NCBI GenBank assembly: GCA_015501595.1
Contig: JADNRX010000430.1
Coordinates: 1-44,055, forward strand
Source: Hymenopellis radicata
Lineage: Eukaryota; Basidiomycota; Agaricomycetes; Agaricales; Physalacriaceae
Reading direction: 5' to 3'
Length of the DNA stretch: 44,055 bases
Shown: piece by piece, positions 33,700 through 41,929 of the stretch
Layout: each line of letters begins with the position of its first letter
Position numbering within the stretch: position 1 is the stretch's first letter
The notes under the pieces: model-generated
Databases searched by the model: none
Seen by the model: only the letters and a program-made list of their open reading frames with translations
Told to the model about the DNA's origin: nothing
Made by a program: the position numbers and the translations under genes

Positions 33700-34320
33700 C
33701 TGTGGGATGGTTAATCATTAAGACAATAAGCCACGAGCATACTCACGGCACTGCCTGAAATCAACGTTGGCGTCTCCAACCTCGTGCGTGTCCAGAAATA
33801 GTCGCAGGTCGGGTTCAGTTGGCAGTCATTCGCCCTGGTATCGTCAACATCATGTTCAAACTTCGGGTGAAAGTCGTTGCTCTCGGAGTCGCTTCCGCCT
33901 GAAGGTGAGTCCCATCGTTGAAGACGGAAATCTGTTAGTTCCAGCAGAAATGAACCGAGTTGTCAATCTCACCAGAGAGGAAGCACGACGTCACTAGTAA
34001 TATTCTGGACGATGTTGGGAAAGCCTTCGAGGTCGCAGTCGGATCTGAGATCATATTTCTCGCTGTGGACGGCAAGCGGTAAGATGGTGAGGATTGTCTC
34101 CGCTTGCATCCTTGGCGTAGACACACCAACGTGAGCAGCTTGTGGGAGCATCGTCTACGCCATGCATGAGCGCCCCTGCACACCAACGACAAAGCGCAGT
34201 CAACACACCGTTCACGAAAGCTTTCTCCAATATGCACGTCAATTGCCTCTAGACACGTTCTCCAAGCCTCCTCCGCCCCATCCTCTGGCCCATCATTCCT
34301 TCTCGATACAGACGTCAAAC
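33700..34320 (-). pseudogene. Coding-like minus-strand blocks, unknown family
   Basis: One block (34120-33975) reads MQAETILTILPLAVHSEKYD and DLEGFPNIVQNITSDVVLPL and ends at a donor CTG|GTGAGA. Another (33900-33750) reads SDSESNDFHPKFEHDVDDTR and DYFWTRTRLETPTLISG before a donor GTGAGT. Upstream, 34318 reads RNDGPEDGAEEAWRTCLEAI. Junction phases do not all agree, so this is either a degraded gene or one I cannot splice. It could belong to the same locus as 31700-33060. No domain is recognised. Confidence 0.3.
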
Positions 34321-34866
34321 TTGTCGTTGAGTCTCTCGCGTTGTCTTTGTGGCGGTATCAGTTCATTCTCTACCATCTCCCGCTCAATCCTTTTAGCGCG
34401 TGCCGTGCTTATCAGCGTCATTGTAAGGCGGTCGAAGGAAAACAAACATTAGCTTTTTGACAAGACTTCAAAGATGGCTACAGGCGTCTGGAGGAGAAAG
34501 AAGTGGCAGCTAGGAAACCTTAGTCGTCTGCACGTCCTCAGTCGAATGCACACTAACGATGGGAATTGCTTGAGAGGAAGAGTTAGGAGGTATTACATGA
34601 GCAGTAAGGTGACGTCACCCAAATGGCGGAAAAAACGACAATCCGACAGCAAAAACCATGGGGAAGAAAGCCTGGGAACTGATTATATAAGAGGTCTGCA
34701 GTGAAACGTCACAGGCACAAAAAATTCATGGTGGATATACACAAATCCTCTTAAAATTGGTTTGTGAATCAATAAACTGGCCACTGGAGCTACAGACACG
34801 AGCGCGGTAGGATGGGCAGAACGAAAAGAAGCATCACTCGTGTACTCAATTAACATTGAATGGGAA
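34321..34866. other. Gene-free stretch
   Basis: No gene seen. Short open stretches (for example 34474-34704, plus) have no family resemblance. Confidence 0.3.
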
Positions 34867-35123
34867 TACTGTACGGTTTCGATCGCATGTTCGCATAACG
34901 CGTCACGCGGGCACGGGAACCGAACTTAGATGAAAAGATAACACATCACGGACCTGTTTTTGAGGCCGCCTAAGGCCCAAAAAGGAAATTTTCGCTCCCG
35001 CCTACGGCGGGAGCATCCAAATATAGTAATTCCAGGACTTGTGCCTGGAAACGAACCTAATTCCTGTAAGTTCGCGGCATAACGCGTCACATGCCGCGAA
35101 CTTATGGTTGAAACGGTACAGTA
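34867..35123. mobile_element. 257-bp MITE-like element with imperfect terminal inverted repeats
   Basis: The left end TACTGTACGGTTTC matches the reverse complement of the right end, TACTGTACCGTTTC; similarity extends about 28 bp inwards (GCATGTTCGC against CATAAGTTCGC). Inside are two perfect hairpins: GCTCCCGCC/GGCGGGAGC around TAC (34994-35014) and TAAGTTCGCGGCAT with its complement around a 10-nt loop (35067-35104). The word GCATAACGCGTCAC occurs near both ends. No coding capacity and no clear target-site duplication beyond a possible TA. Confidence 0.65.
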
Positions 35124-35187
35124 ACCGACGGGTTGAGTGGAGGTCGGTCAAGATGAGTGCCTGGGAAGAACATCAGACCGTAAACAT

Positions 35188-35400
35188 AAAGATTGTAATG
35201 TAATAATGCAGATGTAGTAGGTGTACAATGGGAGAATGCGAGTCGGAGTAGTGTAGCGGAGTGTACAACATGAATGTCCGTAATGTATGCACATACAAAT
35301 GAAAGGATTGTAAAATAGTGATGCGGGGAAGATGCAAATGGTGTGTCGGACTAGTGCAGTGTACAACAACATGAAATTCCGTAATGTATGCGTGTAAAGA
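35188..35400. repeat. Tandem duplication of about 105 bp
   Basis: Two diverged copies share GATTGTAA, GAGTGTACAACATGAA (or AGTGTACAACAACATGAA) and TCCGTAATGTATGC, at 35192-35292 and 35307-35396. They lie just 3' of the minus-strand open frame ending at 35405. Confidence 0.65.
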
Positions 35401-35404
35401 ATAC

Positions 35405-35806
35405 CTAGGACCAGAAGCCAGAGAAAGGATTCCACCAAGTTCTCCTCTGCCGCTTTGGGCTAGTCTGCGGGGGCACCTCCGACGCGACATCTGTGTCATT
35501 ATTGTTCGACAAGGTGCGCTTTCCTAGGACGCTCTCCGAGGAGCCGGAAGGATCCGAGGATCTATCCGGGGTGCTGAAGACGATGCTTGTGACAGGCTTG
35601 GAAGGTGATGCAGAGGATGGGTAAGGAGGCGTGTCGGCGGAGAGGATGCCATCATCGTTCGTGACGAGAGGAGTGGAAGGACCGCGCGAGCCATCAGCCT
35701 CGGCGAGTTCAACGCTCTGACTGTCGGCGCCTTCAATCTCGCTCGACGGCCCAGCAATGCCTTTAATAACTAGCGCCACACCATCCAGAGTAGTTGAAGC
35801 CACAAC
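35405..35806 (-). pseudogene. C-terminal coding part severed by the hAT insertion
   Basis: Immediately 3' of the inserted element on the minus strand an open frame of about 130 codons continues to a stop at 35405: VVASTTLDGVALVIKG, a Ser/Pro/Asp-rich disordered stretch, then SVLGKRTLSNNNDT and the basic/aromatic end SPKRQRRTWWNPFSGFWS. The KRQRR patch could be a nuclear localisation signal. In the unoccupied allele this sequence would join that at 36926 and above directly. Whether it is the C-terminus of the upstream transposase gene or of a separate gene cannot be decided, because the junction frame (GVGGGVVVA|STTL) differs from the upstream transposase frame. Confidence 0.45.
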
Positions 35807-36917
35807 TAGAGACCTCAACGAGTTTCCGGATCACAAGGAAACTCGAGTACTTGATCCGGTCGGGGGTCTCGGTGATCCGACTCGTTTGATCCGCGGATCG
35901 ATAACGAGTCGGATCACATACGGGTCGCGAGTACGGCCTTGGAGGCACGAGTACTTGCCGCGAGTACTCGGTCTGACTCGCAATTATGTAGATATATATT
36001 TAAGGTAAATTTACAAATTTTTTTGTAAGTTAAACGGGCCCTTGCGTGGCCCAAATGAGTCGTTCGCGTGAATTTCTCGCGAATTCTCACGATCCGGCAA
36101 ATGCCGACAGGCCGCGTAAGCGTGCGATCGGGTCGTTTTTCTTCGCTCCTGACCACCACTACCAGCACCCAGAGTGCGACGATTGTCGCCTCTGCCGCTC
36201 TGACGACTGTCAGGCGGCCTTTGGGGTGTTTTCTTCCACCATGGCTGCATGCCGGGTGGTGGATTTGGGTCTTGGCTTTGTGCCGGGCCCGCTGCTGCTG
36301 TCGCAAAGACAGCAGCAGCAGAGGATACACGACAACGACGACTGGACGACGGACGCTGGACGCCATCATTACGACGACGCTGGACGACGCGGATGAGCGG
36401 ACGAGGAGATCAACGACGTGTTTGTCGTGGACGCGTCGTTGACAACACCAACGACAAGATGACGCGGCGATGGTGGTGGCGGCGGGATGGCGAGTCGAGT
36501 CAAGAACAATGTTGGGTGAGTTTCTTTTCCTTTTTCTTCATCAACTGCCATCCCACCATCCCACCACCACCACCATACCACCACTGCACCACCATCACTC
36601 CCTCTATCACCCATCACCCCCACCACTACCACCCTCAGTCCGTACTCATGCACGGCTGAGTGTCCCCGTGCCATTGCCCGGGGATGCTCACCAGGCATGA
36701 ATGAACTTTGGGTGTGTTTGAGGGGGCTGATCCGCGAGATCCGTCGACGACCCGGATCGCGTGCGAGTACCCGCCAACCTCGCGAGTACTCGACTCGTTT
36801 GACTCGCGAGTCAACGCGGGTCGAGTCGTTTGCGGATCACGAGTAGGCTCTTTCGGCCTCGAGTACTCGGCTCGCGGATCGCGGGTCTGATCCGAGTATT
36901 ACTCGTTGAGGTCTCTA
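35807..36917. mobile_element. Non-autonomous hAT-family element, 1,111 bp
   Basis: Perfect 17-bp terminal inverted repeats: TAGAGACCTCAACGAGT at 35807-35823 and its reverse complement at 36901-36917. They are flanked by the 8-bp target duplication GCCACAAC (35799-35806 and 36918-36925). An 8-bp duplication with TAGAG-type ends is the hAT hallmark. The subterminal 150-200 bp at both ends are packed with GCGAGTACTCG, ACTCGCGAG and GATCCGCGG-type palindromic words, as expected for transposase binding sites. The interior has no transposase. It contains CAG runs near 36310, a CACCAC-rich stretch (36555-36640) and a paired palindrome at 36176-36213. Intact TIRs and target duplication indicate recent insertion. 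Confidence 0.93.
36176..36213. repeat. Paired-palindrome module, variant copy inside the hAT element
   Basis: GCGACGATTGTCGC (36176-36189), 10-nt spacer, CTGACGACTGTCAG (36200-36213). Starts are 24 bp apart, as in the other copies at 39.2-41.7 kb. Confidence 0.7.
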
Positions 36918-36925
36918 GCCACAAC

Positions 36926-38836
36926 AACCCCACCGCCTACCCCAGAGGCTTGAAAAGATGTTCCGTGACCGTCTTATGCCAAGCAACGATGGCATCCGGT
37001 GGGATGCCGCAGAAGGCTTGTTGATCTTTTTGCGCAACACAGGCAGTGAGGGATTCAGCCGAAAAGACAGAAAAACCGTTTCAAGCTCGTCTGCGCCGAC
37101 CTCTATGCACGAGGCCTTTGGAGTAGTGGGTCCCGGTCGCGTAGCCCACACCTTTGTCACAGCTGTTTTCGCGATTTTCCTATCCTCGTCCAACACGGCC
37201 TGCACCTCGTCCAGAGCCTCAATCAACTCATCGAGCTCAGCCTCCACGGCTTCCTCCCGATCCCGATCCTCCTCGTCCATAGCTGCAGCATCCGTGGCAG
37301 TCGGCAAATCGTCTTCATCATCGAGAAAAATGTTGCCCTCCTCATCGAAATCCTTCGTAACATCGTAATCTTCCAATCCCTTCTTGATCAGCTTCTTCGA
37401 AATGAACTGCCGCATTGTAGACTACGAACAGTTAGGCACATCAATACAGCCAAGTACGAAACCATACCTTTGTACCAAGATCAATCTGATGTCCGGCGCA
37501 TCCAACAAACGTCTCGATACCCACGGGACTACTGGAGGGCAACATCTCGCCCATTTCGCGCACCATTGCCGGGTTTGTGTTGGCATTGTCGCCACAAAGC
37601 CCGAGTAGCTTGAGAAGGAAACCAAAGTCGTCGATTGAGTCGTAAGTGCGTTTGGCAAGGTACGCAGCGGTGTGTCGTTCGTGGAGACTGTAGAAAAATT
37701 ATTAATGGCATAAAATAAACACAACGCAATACTCACGGCACCATGTCCAGATTGATCTTGTCAATCGCGACTTTGACGGGATTGAAGAAGATCGCATTCA
37801 AGCCTTGACTTGAACGTTTCCCTCCCGATGCCCAGCCGTCAAAGACAACATGAATACGGCCGGGAAGCTCCTAAAATGAAAGCTCAGCTCAAAATGTTGA
37901 AAGAAGAGGCTACGTTTCTACAAACCTGTAATTTGACCATGACAATCTTCTTCGTAATATCATAAACCTCCTTGACATCTTTAGATAGGGTGTTGGCGGA
38001 GATCAGGCGAGCATTCGCGTTACACATCCTGATAATCTCGCGAATGGGCTCATCCTCGGCGATGGCGAAGGGACGTGCACAGACGGCAACCTCCTTGACA
38101 AGGAGGAGACGCAACCGACCATGAGAGTAGGTCGAACCGTGTGCGAAGGAGGTGATAGTTCCTTGGCCTCCTCCGCCTAGCGCCTTGCACATGCTGACAT
38201 GGCGGACGAGGTTGCTGGTGCTGGCATCTGTGAACCGCCGGGGAACAGACTCGTTGGCATCGCTGTAGAACATGTTGAATAATACAAAGAAGATGAACAA
38301 TGAAAAACGTACTATTTGCATATGAAACGCATACCCCAAACCTTCTGCCGTTCATTGTACTCAACGACGGGGTCCAGAAAATGCTTGTAGATCTCAGAAG
38401 TCCAGCGCTTAGCCTTCCCAACTGATTAAGAGTGTCAGTATATAATCAAACACGGAAAGATTGACCTACCGAGCTTAGCCTTCCAATAATCTTCATCGTC
38501 CTGGTCGTCCTCAATGTCGATGGGATCCAAGGTGCCGACTGAGGATGTCCCGTCATCTAAGCCTTCCTCGACGTCCTCCCACTCGTTAGCAGGTCTGCTA
38601 GCACCGGCAGACTCCTCCTCTTCACTAGAAACAACCTCGACCTCGATCTCATCGTCGAAGTTGACAGGTGAGGCAGCCTGGCCACGACCACGACCACGCC
38701 CACGAGCACGAGCACGCCCACGAGCACCACCGCGCGCACGAGTAGCTCTAGGAGCACCACCTCGGCCGCGTTTCGCAGGAGGCTTGGAGGTAGCGCCCTC
38801 GCCAACAGTATCAGAGCGTTTTCGTCTGGGAGCCAT
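36926..38836 (-). pseudogene. hAT-family transposase, C-terminal part lost or degraded
   Basis: Exons 38836-38470, 38421-38313, 38262-37926, 37870-37737, 37687-37468 and one from 37421 join in frame; introns are 46-55 nt GT-AG. Residues 1-60 are basic/RG-rich (PPAKRGRGG, GRARARGRGRGRG), then acidic. A degenerate BED-like finger follows (WTSEIYKHFLDP, VWGMRFICKY, TSNLVRHVSMC). The RNase H-like core shows the hAT landmarks: VVFDGWASGGKRSSQGLNAI (first Asp), LGLCGDNANTNPAMV (like CDNAxNN) and VGCAGHQIDLGTK (like RCxxHxxNL), then the usual acidic insertion (DEEGNIFLDDEDD). Recognisable sequence stops near AKTAVTKV (about 37150). The expected hATC dimerisation domain is absent. The open frame ends at a TAG formed by the first bases of the inserted element's TIR. 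It is probably inactive. I found no TIR pair for this element itself. Confidence 0.82.
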
Positions 38837-39236
38837 GGGGAAGGACGATGAAAAATACATGAAAGACCTAGCAAATTTATACTGTGTCAATGCTGTCGAT
38901 TAGAATGGGAAAATGTACAAAACTTACCAGTCTATACGCCGCAAAGGGATATAATCGATGGTATCGTCCATCGATTCGCGAGCCATATGGCGAGGCCCCG
39001 TTATCCAGCGTACTCAGTGGCTAATGACCGTCTGGAAAAATGATCAGGACAAACCAGCATGATATGGAATTCTATGCACACGGGAAGATAGACGTGTGAT
39101 CTACAAACGGAGCAATATTAGCTAGGGAAAAGACAGCAAAATGGAATGAGACGTACGGCGTCCAATGAAAGTGCATACACAAATCGATAAGTCGAGGTCC
39201 AGAGCCGTCCGACGTCCGCAAGACCAACGAAAACTG

Positions 39237-39374
39237 CTGACAATCGTCAGACAGAAGGAACTGACAATCGTCAGATTCCTGTGGATATCCGAGCCCGAGC
39301 GTCGTCCGGTCCTCTAGTGACACCCGGCATGGCTGCCTGACATCTGTCAGAGCAGCAGAGCTGACGTTCGTCAG
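39237..39374. repeat. Two paired-palindrome modules upstream of the transposase gene
   Basis: CTGACAATCGTCAG occurs at 39237 and 39261; CTGACATCTGTCAG at 39337 and CTGACGTTCGTCAG at 39361. Within each pair the starts are exactly 24 bp apart with a 10-nt spacer. They lie 400-540 bp upstream of the transposase start codon (38836). Confidence 0.85.
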
Positions 39375-39639
39375 TCTCTAGACATGCAAGTGCTGCCAGT
39401 CCCACCGTCGTGGTGGGAGCGGACAGAGTAACGATCAACGTGACTCTGTGTTATGTCCCCCGCAGAGCGTGACACAAAGACCATGCCCGAGATCGCCGGC
39501 TGAAGCAAGAATAGCGATTTCGAACGCGAAATCACACTCACACACCAATCACAGTGTAGAAAATCAAGTAATATTAAGTACTAATTATGCAGAGGCACCG
39601 TCTCCAGTTACACCGAGAAATACAGCAGAATGAGTCCCA

Positions 39640-41100
39640 ATATCGTCAATCTCAATGTGAGGCCCTTCCTTCATCCCAAGATCCCTCTCGTCGGTAAGCT
39701 AGTAAGTCAGATTGTTTAGTGCATAATCGAAGAGGATCAACTGGGCAATTAACCTTAATCTCGCGCGCCCATTGGGCGACTTGAAGGGCTAGTGCAATAA
39801 CAGATGCATTGTTTTGTGCATCGTGTTGACGGTGGATGAACGCGCCGCGGAGGCTCGCATGCGCCCTTTCCGCAATGGAGTTGCAGCAGGATGAACTGCC
39901 GTCGTATTCCGGGAGTGACATTATTGAGGCTGCGTTATTGTCGAAGGGGAACTCCTTATAATGTTCTGGATAGTAACATCAGATAGGATATCTTCGGATT
40001 AACAAAATACAAACAAACCGGCAAATGGAGCAATGTACGAGAACGAGTACGAGTACGGTCCGGAACGGACGCATACGAGTGCTCGTGCGAATCTCCAGGA
40101 GCAAGCTGGATAAGAAAAAGTCAGTTGGTGAAATCCAGAAACTCGAAATACTAACGGTTCATGAACGAGGAGTCCGGTAGATCCAGATCTTTGTAGATCG
40201 CTTAGTTAAAATACGACTCTTCGGATGATGCATAGGTTTGGCGGCACAAGATGCGACATCCCGCCACGCCGCCAACCATCCCGCCCAAATACCATGTTGA
40301 GAAAGCGCGCGGGGTGCACAAAGAGTAGACGATTCTGTTCGCTCTGGAGCACGAGTACTGTCCTGGAAGGACGCATACGAGTGCTCCAGGCCGTAGGTAG
40401 AGGCTGACCAACAAAAAGGCTTAATGGTGGAATTGTAAAACTTGAAATACTCACCGTGGATGAACGGCGGGCTCGATGGCCTTGAGACCGCGTCGAAATT
40501 CGTAAATAGACGTGAACCTTCGATTCGTCGCGTCGTTACCCGCCCGCGTCCTGACATCCCGCCCTGCCGCCACCCATCCCGCCGACTCGATATTGGCATG
40601 ACGGGCTAGATCAGATTCTTTAGAACAAAAAGCGGAGGAAGGACAAGGACTTACCATAGAACACATATATCGAAAGATCTTGTTTAAATCTGCAAAGGCA
40701 GATGCGAACAAACTAGTTGTTTTTATAGGTTACAGAAACTTAAATAACTCACCGTGGATGAACGGCAGGCTCGATGGCCTTGAGACCGCGTCGAAATTCG
40801 TAAATAGATGTGAATCTTCGATTCGTCGCGTCGTTACCCGCCGGCGTCCTGACATCCCGCCCTGCCGCCACCCATCCCGCCGACTCGATATTGGCATGAC
40901 GGGCTAGATGAGATTCTTTAGAACAAAAAGTGGGATGAGGACAAGGACTTACTGTAGAACACATATATCGAAAGATCTTGTTTAAATCTGCAAAGGCAGA
41001 TTCGAACAAACGAGTTGTGTTTGATAGGTCACAGAAAACTTGAAATACTCACCGTGGATGGACGGCGGCCTCGATGGCCTTGAGACAACGTCGAAAATGG
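39640..41100 (-). CDS. Unrecognised minus-strand gene with tandemly duplicated exons
   Basis: Read on the minus strand, a two-exon cassette recurs. A short exon after TTTGCAG reads DLNKIFRYMCSM and ends at GTAAGT. A longer exon after TCTAAAG reads ESDLARHANIESAGWVAAGR, then TNRRFTSIYEFRRGLKAIEP with AVHP, ending at CCACG|GTGAGTATTT. Two near-identical cassettes (40450-40747, 40748-41047) and a partial third (41048-41098) are present. Downstream, a diverged exon reads LEHSYASFQDSTRAPERT and GWLAAWRDVASCAAK (compare GWVAAGRDVR). A still later one reads HEHSYASVPDRTRTRSRT, then EHYKEFPFDNNAASIMS and AQNNASVIALALQVAQWARE (to about 39740). I cannot name the family or give a start codon. The exon reading is supported by conserved splice sites; the repeats might instead be non-coding. 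Confidence 0.4.
40450..41098. repeat. Tandem repeat of about 300 bp, two full units and a partial third
   Basis: Units begin CTCACCGTGGATGAACGGC at 40450 and 40748, and CTCACCGTGGATGGACGGC at 41048; periods are 298 and 300 bp. The full copies differ at only a small number of positions by eye. Each unit carries one exon pair of the minus-strand gene. Confidence 0.9.
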
Positions 41101-41105
41101 AGCCA

Positions 41106-41143
41106 CTGACAATCGTCAGATGGCGGCGGTTGACAGTCGTCAA
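41106..41143. repeat. Paired-palindrome module R1
   Basis: CTGACAATCGTCAG, 10-nt spacer (ATGGCGGCGG), TTGACAGTCGTCAA; starts 24 bp apart. The conserved flanks are GCCA before and TCCGC after, making a 46-bp element. Confidence 0.9.
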
Positions 41144-41272
41144 TCCGCAGATAGAGTCCAGCAAGTGCTTGTGGGCGTGCAGGAGGCGGACCGACATAAG
41201 AGGAGAGTTCAGAGAAGATAACAGAGACATAGCAATAACAGAGACATGGCAAGCTGCAAGAGAGTTGAGCCA

Positions 41273-41310
41273 CTGACGACTGTCAGATGGCAGCGGTTGA
41301 CGACCGTCAA
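41273..41310. repeat. Paired-palindrome module R2
   Basis: CTGACGACTGTCAG, spacer ATGGCAGCGG, TTGACGACCGTCAA; same orientation, spacing and flanks as R1. Confidence 0.9.
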
Positions 41311-41617
41311 TCCGCAAGAACAGAGTTGATGTGAGAGAGAGAGCGCGACCTTAATGAGAATGCGATCGCGTAGTGTGGCTGTGCCTTGTGTTTGTACACC
41401 AGACGTGTACAATACAAGCACTTTCCTCTGTCCAAGTTCCCTTCTCTGTGTCAGCTTCTCATCTGTCTCGGCTGCTCGTTGGTGTCGCTCTCACCGTTCT
41501 GCTCGCCGCCATACGCCCAAGTGCCGTTGGCTTTTATTTTGACTTTTCCTATTTTCGTGGCCCTTTGTGAGTAGATCCTTTTTTATCGTTCCCTCTTGTT
41601 TCCCTTTTCTCTGCGGA

Positions 41618-41655
41618 TTGACGGTCGTCAACCGCCGCCATCTGACAGTCGTCAG
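41618..41655. repeat. Paired-palindrome module R3, inverted
   Basis: TTGACGGTCGTCAA, 10-nt spacer, CTGACAGTCGTCAG; opposite orientation to R1 and R2, with the same outer flanks (GCGGA before, TGG after). Confidence 0.9.
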
Positions 41656-41708
41656 TGGTTTTTTTTCCTTTAATTTTCCCTTTGCAGTCCGGCCGCGCCT
41701 TTGGCGGA

Positions 41709-41745
41709 TTGACGGTCGTCAACCGCCGCATCTGACAGTCGTCAG
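41709..41745. repeat. Paired-palindrome module R4, inverted
   Basis: TTGACGGTCGTCAA, 9-nt spacer, CTGACAGTCGTCAG; starts are 23 bp apart because the spacer lost one base. Confidence 0.9.
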
Positions 41746-41929
41746 TGGCATCGATTGCCTCGATGGCGCTTGCACATATGTGCTCTGCGCCAAATCGTCG
41801 TGGGGCCGTGGATGGGCCTATGTTAAGGTGACGCGTTGTACTGACTGGGCTTTGACAGTCCAGACAACGCGTCTGATTTTCGGGTACGCGCCTCTCCATT
41901 CTTTGCGCTGATTTACAGCTTTGATTGGT

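Noticed and set aside
36046..36396. Open frame inside the hAT element as its transposase
   Set aside because: It has no BED finger, DDE-type core or hATC motif, and low-complexity Gln and His/Pro runs; the element appears non-autonomous.
38435..38890. Transposase start at the upstream ATG (38890)
   Set aside because: The later ATG at 38836 in an AGCCATGG-like context starts a basic N-terminus; the extra 18 residues look like leader sequence. Not certain.
39237..41745. Paired palindromes as a CRISPR array
   Set aside because: Context is a fungal nuclear genome with introns, the units are not evenly spaced with unique spacers, and no cas-like gene is present.
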